Positions 15,439 to 22,350 of a DNA stretch of 22,350 nucleotides are shown one piece after another. The DNA comes from CAZYVU01 sp964651435. Lineage in GTDB: Bacteria; Desulfobacterota; Syntrophorhabdia; Syntrophorhabdales; CAYQXL01. The translations under genes and the position numbers were made by a program. Within the stretch, counting starts at the first letter, position 1, and each line of letters begins with the position of its first letter. The notes below the pieces were generated by a model, which was given only the letters and a program-made list of their open reading frames with translations, was not told the origin of the DNA and did not search any database. The stretch covers positions 1 through 22,350 of the forward strand of contig CAZYVU010000044.1 of assembly GCA_964651435.1 (NCBI GenBank), read 5' to 3'.

Positions 15439-15463
15439 GGGGCCCGAAAGGGCCCCCTTTTTT
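15439..15463 (+). terminator. Intrinsic terminator of the glutamate synthase gene
   Basis: GGGGCCC and GGGCCCC form a 7-bp GC stem closed by a GAAA tetraloop, followed by one C and six Ts. It lies 35 bp after the stop at 15404. Confidence 0.92.
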
Positions 15464-15655
15464 ATCGGATCCTGTGATATATTTTGATGAGGGAGTTGAC
15501 GGGGTCAGCCCTTGAATTTTGAATTTCAGGGCTCATCAAGGGTGCCCGTCGGCCGATTAGCAGTGCAAAAACGGCCGGCCCGCTAACGATCGCCGCCCGG
15601 TGGTTTGGCTGGTCCGGCCTCAGCTTGGCCCCCGCTATGGCCATCGGCGACCCAA
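15464..15655. other. Non-coding intergenic stretch with a REP-like hairpin
   Basis: No convincing gene is present. A hairpin at 15507-15533 (AGCCCT, GAA, then TTC, AGGGCT) sits in a context with GGGGTCAG and the words TTGAATT-TTGAATT. That context resembles repeat sequences linked to REP-associated transposases, and a related GGGGACAG word reads on the minus strand at about 15664-15671. CGGCCG occurs at both sides of 15550-15580. It may be the remnant of a small mobile repeat; this is a pattern impression only. Confidence 0.3.
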
Positions 15656-15684
15656 TTGACACCTGTCCCCCGGGGTCATATACT
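15656..15684 (+). promoter_or_regulatory. Near-consensus sigma-70 promoter of the hdr operon
   Basis: TTGACA (15656-15661) is perfect, the spacer is exactly 17 bp, and TATACT (15679-15684) matches 5 of 6. The spacer contains CCCCGGGG (15668-15675), a self-complementary site that could be an operator. Transcription would start near 15691, about 230 nt before hdrC. Confidence 0.7.
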
Positions 15685-15690
15685 GTGCAG

Positions 15691-15919
15691 GAGCCTGCAG
15701 CGCGGGTTTCTGCAAGGAGAATGGCCTATTCCGGATTCCCTTGATCGGCCCCGAGGTGCGCGCCGTTTCGGTCGCAGAGGGTAGGTTCAAAGGAGAGGAC
15801 AACGTTGAGGCGAAGGTGTCTTTGGTTCGACAATGGTGACGGCATGAGGCCGGTTACGCAGGGAGGCAAAACGGTACGGGCGCTCCTGCGCCGGGGGTGG
15901 ATGTGCGAAACGAGGTCCC
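15691..15919 (+). other. Long untranslated leader of the hdr operon
   Basis: About 230 nt separate the predicted start site from hdrC. I see no known riboswitch or tRNA shape. A tiny frame ATG 15721 to TGA 15744 follows AAGGAG, but the spacing is too short. A better small frame starts at TTG 15805 and is listed separately. The rest shows GC-rich local pairing but no clear terminator. Confidence 0.4.
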
Positions 15920-15933
15920 TTGAACAGACCTGA
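15805..15933 (+). CDS. Possible 42-residue leader ORF overlapping the start of hdrC
   Basis: TTG 15805 follows AGGAGAGG with good spacing. The frame runs 42 codons to TGA at 15931-15933 and overlaps the hdrC start at 15920. The product is very basic (starts MRRRCLWFDNGDG) and resembles no family I know. Translation through it would bring ribosomes onto the weak hdrC TTG start. It could equally be chance; in-frame ATGs at 15844 and 15901 give even shorter products. Confidence 0.3.
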   Translation: MRRRCLWFDNGDGMRPVTQGGKTVRALLRRGWMCETRSLEQT

Positions 15934-16501
15934 TTTCCTGCGCGAGATCCAATCCGGTATTGACCGGTCCCTATCCTCCTGCTATCAATGCTACCGGTGC
16001 ACAAACGGCTGTCCTGTGGCGGGCCGAATGGATCTCTTGCCCCATCAGATCATTGGCGGAATTCTTTTGGGGCGCCGCCGGGAGGTAATGGAGTCGAATG
16101 CCCCCTGGGTCTGCGTCCAATGCATGACATGCAGCATGAGGTGCCCCAACGGCATCGACGTGGCGCGGGTCATGGACGGGATGCGCCGGCTGGCGGTCAG
16201 GGAGGGGGCTGCCGGAGGGAGGCCGGAATGGACATTTGACAAACGATTTCTCGACAGCGTGCAAAGCCATGGTAGGCTCTACGAACTGGGGGCCGTGCTG
16301 GGCTATAAGGCGGATTCGCGGTCTCTCCTTGCCGGTGCGGGCATGGGGCTGGCCATGCTGCGGAGGGGAAGGCTGGGCCTTCTCCCCCAACGCATTCGAG
16401 ACAGGAGGGGATTTCGGGCCATGCTACGGAGGCTTGAGGAGTCCCGCAGCCGCATAGAGCCGCCCCCTTCCTCTTCCACCGGGGAAGAGAGAAAGGGTTA
16501 G
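15920..16501 (+). CDS. hdrC: Heterodisulfide reductase subunit C-like ferredoxin protein
   Basis: The protein is 193 residues with two [4Fe-4S] sites typical of HdrC: C21, C24, C27, C31 (CYQCYRCTNGCPV) and C65, C68, C71, C75 (CVQCMTCSMRCP). The N-terminus FLREIQSGIDRSL and the GIDVARVMDGMRRLA helix also match. HdrC carries electrons between HdrA flavin and the HdrB active site. TTG 15920 is the only start that keeps the first cluster, because the frame has no other start codon back to the stop at 15845; GAGGT lies only about 3 nt upstream, so initiation may be weak. The C-terminal 40 residues are Arg/Ser/Pro-rich and variable. hdrB begins 5 bp after the stop. Confidence 0.93.
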   Translation: MNRPDFLREIQSGIDRSLSSCYQCYRCTNGCPVAGRMDLLPHQIIGGILLGRRREVMESNAPWVCVQCMTCSMRCPNGIDVARVMDGMRRLAVREGAAGGRPEWTFDKRFLDSVQSHGRLYELGAVLGYKADSRSLLAGAGMGLAMLRRGRLGLLPQRIRDRRGFRAMLRRLEESRSRIEPPPSSSTGEERKG

Positions 16502-16505
16502 CCCT

Positions 16506-17363
16506 GTGCCTGCCGTGACATACTACCCAGGCTGCTCCCTCAAGACGTCGAGCCGGTTCTACGAGGCGTCACTGCTGCGCGTCCTCGGGGCCTACGATGT
16601 ATCCCTTCAGGAGATGGAGGACTGGTCGTGCTGCGGCGCGACGGCTGCCGTCACCGTCGACGACGAGGTGGCTGACCTTCTTACGGCCAGAAACCTTGCT
16701 GCAGCGGAAAAGATGGGGCGCGTCGTCGTGGCGCCCTGTTCAGCCTGCTACAGCAGGCTGAAAACGGTCAATGACAGGCTGCGGAGGGATAACCCCTTCC
16801 GCCGATGGCTTAACGGTCTCTTGTCGCCCCTTTCATGCGATGGGACGGTGGAGGTACGAAACGTTATAGAGCTCTTCGGGGATTACGTGGGCATGGAACG
16901 GATCGCGGCGAGCCGGGCCTTCGATTGCGCCCCCCTTCGCGTCGTTGCGTACTACGGGTGCGTGCTGACCCGGATTCCGGGGCACAGGCCCTTCGACGAT
17001 CCGGAGGATCCGTCGTCGATGGACCGGCTTCTCTGGGCGCTCGGCTTCGGAGTCGCCGACTGGGACTTCAAGATGGAATGCTGCGGCGCCGGAAAGACGG
17101 TCACGTCACCGGAAATAACGCGGTCTCTTTCGCAAGCCGTCGTTGATAGGGCGATTGGCTGGGGCGCCGATGCCGTCGTCACGTCGTGCCCGCTCTGCCA
17201 GATGAACCTTGACCTCCTCCCGGCCCTGGGCGGGACTGCCTCTCCCATGCCCGTCATCTTTCTCTCCGAGGCCTTTGAGCTGGCACTCTACGGCCGGCTC
17301 TCCGGTGAGGCTTCCCACATGGTCCCCGTCGGTGCACTGCGGGAAAAGATCAAGAGGCGGTGA
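16506..17363 (+). CDS. hdrB: Heterodisulfide reductase subunit B-like, two CCG domains
   Basis: The protein is 285 residues. Two cysteine-rich CCG domains are complete. The first has C10 (YYPGCSL), C42-C43 (WSCCGAT), C78 and C81 (PCSACY). The second has C152 (YYGCVLTR), C192-C193 (ECCGAGK), C228 and C231 (CPLCQMNLD). In characterized HdrB these ligate two non-cubane [4Fe-4S] clusters that reduce a disulfide. The bacterial substrate need not be CoM-S-S-CoB and is unknown here. GTG 16506 starts 5 bp after hdrC with only a weak AAAGGG ribosome site, which points to translational coupling. Confidence 0.94.
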   Translation: MPAVTYYPGCSLKTSSRFYEASLLRVLGAYDVSLQEMEDWSCCGATAAVTVDDEVADLLTARNLAAAEKMGRVVVAPCSACYSRLKTVNDRLRRDNPFRRWLNGLLSPLSCDGTVEVRNVIELFGDYVGMERIAASRAFDCAPLRVVAYYGCVLTRIPGHRPFDDPEDPSSMDRLLWALGFGVADWDFKMECCGAGKTVTSPEITRSLSQAVVDRAIGWGADAVVTSCPLCQMNLDLLPALGGTASPMPVIFLSEAFELALYGRLSGEASHMVPVGALREKIKRR

Positions 17364-17370
17364 AGAGCCG

Positions 17371-17736
17371 TTGAGTCTGTCGACACTTCGCGAAAGATTG
17401 GCCGCCGTCAGGGCCCTAGACCCTGAGGGCGCCGACAGGCTGACGGCGCTCCTCGAGAGATGGGAGCGACTCTCCGTCCAAAACGTATACGGTGAAACCT
17501 TTACGGCTCGTCAGTTTAGTCTTGTCGCTGAGCCCCTCGTATCCTTGCATGAGGAGAGGGCCCGCCTGTTGGAGCTGCTTTCCGACGGAAAGGTGTCCCT
17601 TTGCGACTTGTCGGCAGGGCTCCGGATGGACCCGCATCGCGTCTTTGGCCACGTCAAGGAGCTGCTCAGGCGCGATCTCCTGCGGATCGTCGGATTCAGA
17701 GAAGGAAAGGCCCTGTTGGCCAGGACGGGGAAGTGA
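17371..17736 (+). CDS. Small winged-helix protein between hdrB and hdrA
   Basis: The protein is 121 residues. TTG 17371, 8 bp after the hdrB stop, is the natural start; the frame is open further upstream only inside hdrB. Residues 1-35 form a charged helix (STLRERLAAVRALD). Residues about 65-115 look like a winged helix: LLELLSDGKVSLCDLSAGL, then DPHRVFGHVKELLRRDLLRI, then a VGFREGKALL wing. It overlaps the hdrA start as TGATG, so it is made with the Hdr subunits. It may regulate the operon or be a structural part; the fold is inferred from pattern and no family name is certain. Confidence 0.72.
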   Translation: MSLSTLRERLAAVRALDPEGADRLTALLERWERLSVQNVYGETFTARQFSLVAEPLVSLHEERARLLELLSDGKVSLCDLSAGLRMDPHRVFGHVKELLRRDLLRIVGFREGKALLARTGK

Positions 17737-20700
17737 TGGGCGGCGTGACAAGGGAAGATGTGACGCTGACGGACGGCCCAACGGGCGGAAAGTGCACCCC
17801 CCGTACCGCAGCGACAGAGGGGCCCGTAAGCGGCTCCGTCCTTGTGATCGGCGGCGGCATCGGAGGGATGGAGACGGCCCTCAACCTTGTAGGGGCAGGG
17901 TTCCGCGTCTACCTTTGTGACCGCAAGCCCAACATCGGCGGCAACATGGCACAGCTCGACAAGATTTTTCCCACAAACGATTGCTCAATGTGCGTCATGG
18001 CGCCCAAGCTGGTGGAGGTCGGCAGAAACCGGAACATCGAGCTCCTCATGAACACGGAGGTAATGCATGTCCGGGGTGCGGTGGGCCATTTTACGGTTAC
18101 CCTGAGGACGAGGCCCCGGCGGGTCGATCCCGACAAGTGCACGGCCTGTGGGGCCTGTGCCGCCGCCTGCCCCCTCGAGGTGGGCAACGTCTATAACGAG
18201 GGGCTCTCATCGCGAAGCGCCGCCTTCGTGAACTTTCCCCAGGCCATCCCGTCGGCCTATATGATCGACCGGCAAATGGCCCCCTGCGTCTACGCCTGCC
18301 CAATCCACCTGAACGTGCGGGACTACGTCGGCAGGATCGCAGAGGGCCGTTTCGACGAAGCGCTGGCCCTGATACGAGAGCAGCTCCCCTTCCCCGGCAT
18401 CATAGGGCGCATCTGCTCTCACCCCTGCGAGGATCAATGCCTGAGGGGGAAGGCGGTGGACCAGCCCATCGCCATCTGTGCGCTGAAGAGATTTGTTGCA
18501 GACCACGAATCGCAGGCCGGCGATGTGCCCCTTCCACCTCAGGAGGTGGACCGGGGCCGGGAGGTGGCGATCATAGGGGGAGGGCCTGCGGGCGTGACCT
18601 GCGCGCTGGAGCTCCGCAAGCGGGGATACGGGGTGACGCTTTTCGATGCCTACGACCGGCTGGGCGGTATGCTGTACGTTGGGGTGCCCAGGTACAGGCT
18701 TCCCGGTGACGTCCTCGACCGGGAGTTTTCCATCATCGAGAGGATGGGCGTCAAGGTCCGTTACAACACGCGCATAGGTAGAGACCTTGGTCTCCACCAT
18801 GTCTTTTCTTCCTTCGACGCCGTTTTTATCGCCTCGGGGGCCCACGGGAGGCGCAGGCTGGGCATTGCAAACGAAGATGCCGAAGGCGTTCTCAACGCCC
18901 TCGACTTCCTTCGCAGTGTCAATCGTGGCGAGTCCCTTCGGGTCGGTGAGAGGGTGCTTGTGTTGGGAGGAGGCAACGTGGCCATGGATGCGGCGCTGAC
19001 GGCCCGGCGCCTCGGCGGCCGTGAGGTACACATCGTCGCCCTCGAAAGCTGGGACGATATGCCCGCCCACCGCTGGGAGATCGAACAGGCCGTTGAGGAA
19101 GGCATGAGCATCCACAACGGCTGGGGGCCGGCGCGCATCGACGTGCTGGACGGACACCTCAAGGGTGTCCAATTTCAGCGCTGCAGCCGTGTCTACGACG
19201 CCGACGGCCTCTTCGACCCCCTCTACGACGGTTCTTCCACCCTTTTCATGGATGCGGACACGGTCATCCTGGTTATCTACGAAACGATTGACACGGCCTA
19301 CCTTGCCGAGTCAGGAGAGGTCGAGCTGCTTGGTGACGGCAGGGTGAGGGTGGACCCCGTCTCCCTTCAAACGTCGGTGCCGGGTGTCTTTGCGGGGGGC
19401 AACGTGGTCACGGGGCCGAAAACGGCCATCCATGCCGTCGCCCAGGGAAAGACGGCCGCCGAGTCGGTCCGCCGCTTTCTGGAGGGGGAAGACTTACGGG
19501 AAGGAAGGCTGGCGCAGGATGACAAGGTTTTGGACGAACCGCCCTTCATGCCTGAAAAGAGGCCCCGGGTCTTCGTGCCCCGTGCCGGTCTCGGCGACAG
19601 GGACGGCTTCGGGGAGATCAACGGCACCATGAGCACGGAGCAGGCCCTGGGGGAGGCCGCCCGGTGTATGAGCTGCCGCAGGTGTCTCGGCTGCGGGCTC
19701 TGCAAGGAGGTTTGCAGGCCCGAAGCGATCGAATACGATCATGGGCCTGTGGAGACACGGCTGGTCGTAGGAAGCGTCGTCGTAGCAGCCGGTTACGACG
19801 AGTTCGATGCGCGGGAAATGAAGGAGTTCGGGTATGCTCGTTATCGAAACGTCGTAACGAGCGTAGAGTATGAGCGCATGCTTTCGGCGACGGGCCCTAC
19901 GGGCAGCCTTGTAATGCGGCCTTCCGACGGCACGATACCCCGGAAGATAGCCTTTCTGCAGTGCGTAGGGAGCAGAAACCGGACGAACCCCTACTGTTCC
20001 TCCGTGTGCTGCATGTACTCCACGGAAGAGGCCGTTATTTCAAGGGAACACCACCCCGACATCGAGGCCACCATTTTTTACAACGACCTGCGTGCCTTCG
20101 GCAAAGGACACCAGCAGCATGTCGACAGGGCGGCGAGGGACCATGGGATCCGGTTTGTGAAGTCTCTCGTATCCCGCGTCCTCGAGGCTCCTGCCTCGCG
20201 GAACCTACAGATCGCCTACGTGGACAGCGCGGGGAAGCTCCGGATGGAGGAGTTCGATCTTGTTGTGCTGGCCGTGGGCTTGAGGCCCTCAAAGCAGCTA
20301 AAGGGGCTCTGCGGCATTCTCGGCGTAGAGGTGAACGAGCAGGGCTTTATACGAATGAGCGGAACCGACCCCTACGCTACGTCTGTTCCCGGCATTTTCG
20401 TGGCTGGAGCCTGTGAGTCACCCAAGGACATCTCTGAAACGGTCATCGATGGCTGCGGGGCCGCCCACGAGGCTCAGGTTCCCATCCGACAGCGTCGCTG
20501 GCTGGACGTGAAGCAGGTCCCTCTGCCCCCCGAGAGGGACGTAACGGGCGAGGAGGTGCGCATCGGCGTTTTTATCTGCAATTGCGGGGTCAACATCGGC
20601 GGTTACGTAGATGTCCCCGTCGTAAGAGAATATGCGGCAACGCTGCCGGGGGTCGTCGTGGCCGATGACAACCTCTTCTCCTGTGCCCAGGACACGCAGG

Positions 20701-22244
20701 AAAAGATAAAGCGGCTCATCGATGAATATGGCCTGAACCGGGTCGTGGTGGCATCCTGTTCCACGCGGACGCACGAGCCGCTTTTCCGGTCCCTTATCCG
20801 AGAAAAAGGTTTAAACCCGTACCTTTTCGAAATGGCCAACATCCGGGATCAATGCTCGTGGGTGCATATGGGTGATAAGACGGCGGCGACGGAGAAGGCG
20901 AAGGTGCTGGTCAGGATGGCCGTGGCCAACGCGGGTCTCACGCGGCCTCTTCGTGAGGCTCTGCTGCCGGTGAACAAGGGGGCCCTCGTGGTGGGCGGCG
21001 GCATTGCGGGGATGACAGCCGCCCTCTCCCTTGCCGACGACGGTTTTTCGGTTTACCTCGTGGAGCGGGAAGGGGAGCTGGGCGGAAACCTGAAGGACAT
21101 TTTCCGAACGGTTGACGGAACGGATGTGCAGGCACTGCTCCGGGAGCAGGTGAACCGCGTCAAAAGGCAGGCCAACGTTCAGGTCTTCACAGGGTGGGAG
21201 GTCCACGCCTTCAGTGGTTCCAAAGGCAACTTTTGCACCGGCATCCGCCGGCGCAGCGATGGGGAAAAAGGGGTGCTGAACCACGGGGTGGTCATCGTTG
21301 CTACGGGCGTAGAGGGATGCGATCCGTCCGGGGAATACGGGTTCGGGGGCGACGGGCGTGTCATCACCCAGCTCCAGTTGGAGAGGAGATTGAGCGGCGA
21401 CGATGTTGCGCTGCCCGGCGCCGTCGTCATGGTTCAATGCGTCGGATCGCGGGACGAAGGCCGTCCGTACTGCAGCCGCATCTGTTGCAGCACGGCCGTC
21501 AAGAACGCCTTAGCCCTGAAGCAGATGTCCCCTCACACCGACGTTGTTATTCTCTACCGCGATATGGTTACCTACGGCTTCCTGGAGGTTTACTACGAGG
21601 AGGCGCGGAGGAAAGGGGTGCGCTTTGTGCGGTTCCTGCCCCAGGCCCCCCCTGTCGTGGAGAAAGGGGAGGGAGGCCTGCTGGTGCACGTTCCTGATCC
21701 GTCGGCGGGCGATGCGCTGCGGTTCCGGGCGGACCTTGTCGTCTTGAGCCAGGGCGTGGTGCCGCGGGAGAACGAGGTCCTGGCAAGGATTCTCAGGGTG
21801 CCGAGGACACCGGAGGGGTTTTTTCTGGAAGCCCATATGAAGCTCCGGCCTATCGATTTTTCCCACGAAGGGATCTACTTAGCCGGTGCCTGCCACAGCC
21901 CGCGGAACATCTACGAGACCGTGGCCCAAGCGAAAGGTGCTGCCGCCCGGGCCTTGACCGTCCTGGCGAGAGACGAGCTGATGGCGGGCGCCGTCGTTGC
22001 CGTCGTCGACGAGGACAGATGTGCGTCCTGCCTCACCTGCGTAAGGATTTGCCCCTACTCGGTGCCGGTGATAGGCGGAAAGGGCAGGGCGGAGATCAAG
22101 GCGGAGGCCTGCAAAGGCTGCGGCACCTGTGCCGCCGAGTGCCCCGCCCGGGCCATCGAGCTACAGTCCTTTCGGGACGATCAGATTGTGGCGAAGACAC
22201 AGGCGGCGGGAAATGGGGGGTGGAGAGTCAAGAGCCAAAAGTGA
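17736..22244 (+). CDS. hdrA: Composite HdrA: HdrA unit split by a GltD/NfnB-like module, fused to a second HdrA unit
   Basis: The protein is 1502 residues. Start ATG 17736 overlaps the previous stop (TGATG); a longer frame back to 17601 would overlap the winged-helix gene. Residues 34-180 are HdrA FAD (GGGIGG 39-44) plus a ferredoxin cluster (C135, C138, C141, C145). Residues 181-590 are GltD/NfnB-like: Cys-rich entry (C184, C188, C227, C231, C235), FAD site GGGPAG 281-286, second nucleotide site GGGNVAMDAA 411-420, and the ending FAGGNVVTGP. HdrA resumes at 640-920 with C644-C660 cysteines and QCVGSR 742-747. A second HdrA follows: CNCG 948-951, GGGIAG 1087-1092, QCVGSR 1234-1239, and two ferredoxin clusters C1429-C1439 and C1459-C1469. 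It probably joins NAD(P)H, ferredoxin and HdrBC. The last 12-15 residues derive from a heptad repeat. Confidence 0.9.
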   Translation: MGGVTREDVTLTDGPTGGKCTPRTAATEGPVSGSVLVIGGGIGGMETALNLVGAGFRVYLCDRKPNIGGNMAQLDKIFPTNDCSMCVMAPKLVEVGRNRNIELLMNTEVMHVRGAVGHFTVTLRTRPRRVDPDKCTACGACAAACPLEVGNVYNEGLSSRSAAFVNFPQAIPSAYMIDRQMAPCVYACPIHLNVRDYVGRIAEGRFDEALALIREQLPFPGIIGRICSHPCEDQCLRGKAVDQPIAICALKRFVADHESQAGDVPLPPQEVDRGREVAIIGGGPAGVTCALELRKRGYGVTLFDAYDRLGGMLYVGVPRYRLPGDVLDREFSIIERMGVKVRYNTRIGRDLGLHHVFSSFDAVFIASGAHGRRRLGIANEDAEGVLNALDFLRSVNRGESLRVGERVLVLGGGNVAMDAALTARRLGGREVHIVALESWDDMPAHRWEIEQAVEEGMSIHNGWGPARIDVLDGHLKGVQFQRCSRVYDADGLFDPLYDGSSTLFMDADTVILVIYETIDTAYLAESGEVELLGDGRVRVDPVSLQTSVPGVFAGGNVVTGPKTAIHAVAQGKTAAESVRRFLEGEDLREGRLAQDDKVLDEPPFMPEKRPRVFVPRAGLGDRDGFGEINGTMSTEQALGEAARCMSCRRCLGCGLCKEVCRPEAIEYDHGPVETRLVVGSVVVAAGYDEFDAREMKEFGYARYRNVVTSVEYERMLSATGPTGSLVMRPSDGTIPRKIAFLQCVGSRNRTNPYCSSVCCMYSTEEAVISREHHPDIEATIFYNDLRAFGKGHQQHVDRAARDHGIRFVKSLVSRVLEAPASRNLQIAYVDSAGKLRMEEFDLVVLAVGLRPSKQLKGLCGILGVEVNEQGFIRMSGTDPYATSVPGIFVAGACESPKDISETVIDGCGAAHEAQVPIRQRRWLDVKQVPLPPERDVTGEEVRIGVFICNCGVNIGGYVDVPVVREYAATLPGVVVADDNLFSCAQDTQEKIKRLIDEYGLNRVVVASCSTRTHEPLFRSLIREKGLNPYLFEMANIRDQCSWVHMGDKTAATEKAKVLVRMAVANAGLTRPLREALLPVNKGALVVGGGIAGMTAALSLADDGFSVYLVEREGELGGNLKDIFRTVDGTDVQALLREQVNRVKRQANVQVFTGWEVHAFSGSKGNFCTGIRRRSDGEKGVLNHGVVIVATGVEGCDPSGEYGFGGDGRVITQLQLERRLSGDDVALPGAVVMVQCVGSRDEGRPYCSRICCSTAVKNALALKQMSPHTDVVILYRDMVTYGFLEVYYEEARRKGVRFVRFLPQAPPVVEKGEGGLLVHVPDPSAGDALRFRADLVVLSQGVVPRENEVLARILRVPRTPEGFFLEAHMKLRPIDFSHEGIYLAGACHSPRNIYETVAQAKGAAARALTVLARDELMAGAVVAVVDEDRCASCLTCVRICPYSVPVIGGKGRAEIKAEACKGCGTCAAECPARAIELQSFRDDQIVAKTQAAGNGGWRVKSQK

Positions 22245-22299
22245 AAAGTGAAAAGCGAGAAAGAATTTTGAATTTTGAAGTATGGATTTTGGATTGAAG
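22223..22299 (+). repeat. Heptanucleotide repeat tract overlapping the hdrA stop
   Basis: The tract reads as about eleven 7-mers, for example AAAAGTG (22237-22243 and 22244-22250), AAAAGCG (22251-22257), ATTTTGA (22265-22271 and 22272-22278) and ATTTTGG (22286-22292). The first three units encode the last residues of hdrA. Composition is AT-rich, unlike the rest of the window. Confidence 0.7.
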
Positions 22300-22331
22300 A
22301 AGAAAAAAGATGAATGACTAAGGCAGAGTGG

Positions 22332-22350
22332 GAAGTTAAAAGTTAAAAGT
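22332..22350 (+). repeat. Second heptad tract running off the window
   Basis: GAAGTTA-AAAGTTA-AAAGT continues the 7-bp period after a 32-bp interruption and is cut by the window edge. No gene is seen between 22245 and 22350. Confidence 0.6.

Noticed and set aside
15462..15662. A 66-codon minus-strand frame in the intergenic stretch, checked as a transposase remnant
   Set aside because: No transposase motif could be seen, and it runs through the terminator and the REP-like hairpin.
15721..15744. Seven-codon leader peptide in the hdr leader
   Set aside because: AAGGAG is only about 1 nt from the ATG, too close for normal initiation, and the peptide has no amino-acid run typical of attenuators.
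15770..15800. GGTTCAAA near 15784 as part of a tRNA T-arm
   Set aside because: No matching acceptor, anticodon or D-arm pairing could be found around it.
15726..16004. A 92-codon minus-strand frame across the hdr leader
   Set aside because: It overlaps the start of hdrC, has no ribosome site and no recognizable family.
18207..19172. A 321-codon open frame on the minus strand inside hdrA
   Set aside because: It lies entirely opposite the GltD-like module, whose cofactor motifs are intact on the plus strand.

Overview
The window reads as a GC-rich chromosome segment from a strict anaerobe, most likely a deltaproteobacterial-type (Desulfobacterota/Thermodesulfobacteriota) organism. This is inferred from heterodisulfide-reductase-type genes at both ends, NrpR-type nitrogen regulators and a glutamate synthase of the type common in archaea and anaerobic bacteria, and a seven-repeat SBBP propeller protein. 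No rRNA, tRNA, CRISPR array or intact transposase gene was seen.

Layout. (1) 1-1695 (+): the 3' part of an HdrA-like flavin/iron-sulfur oxidoreductase, open at the left edge, ending at a two-way terminator. (2) 1812-4592 (-): a secreted 926-residue SBBP beta-propeller protein. (3) 4760-6963 (+): a soluble HisKA_3-type histidine kinase and a NarL/FixJ response regulator with an ATGA overlap. (4) 7114-8747 (+): a small unknown protein and glutamate dehydrogenase gdhA, behind a leader rich in palindromes and repeats. (5) 8791-9807 (+): NrpR-family regulator A. (6) 9761-12361 (-): an unusual fusion of a degenerate KaiC/RecA-like domain to a PEP-synthase-type ATP-grasp module, convergent with and overlapping the end of regulator A. 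(7) 12428-13432 (-): NrpR-family regulator B. (8) 13728-15404 (+): an FMN-type glutamate synthase core, divergent from regulator B across a 295-bp control region with two promoters and GGCA/TGCC palindromes. (9) 15464-15919: an intergenic stretch with a REP-like hairpin, a near-consensus promoter and a leader of about 230 nt. (10) 15920-22244 (+): hdrC, hdrB, a winged-helix gene and a 1502-residue composite HdrA. (11) After 22244: AT-rich heptanucleotide repeats.

How it fits together. The centre is an ammonia-assimilation block: glutamate dehydrogenase, glutamate synthase and two NrpR paralogues, which in methanogens sense 2-oxoglutarate. The palindromes just downstream of both promoters in the divergent region suggest autoregulation of regulator B and repression of glutamate synthase. 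The block is flanked by electron-transfer genes. The most striking of these is the composite HdrA, in which a GltD/NfnB-like NAD(P)H module sits inside one HdrA unit and is followed by a second HdrA unit. The arrangement suggests a flavin-based, possibly bifurcating, link between NAD(P)H, ferredoxin and a disulfide-type acceptor at HdrB. All functional statements are inferred from sequence motifs read by eye; no database search was possible.
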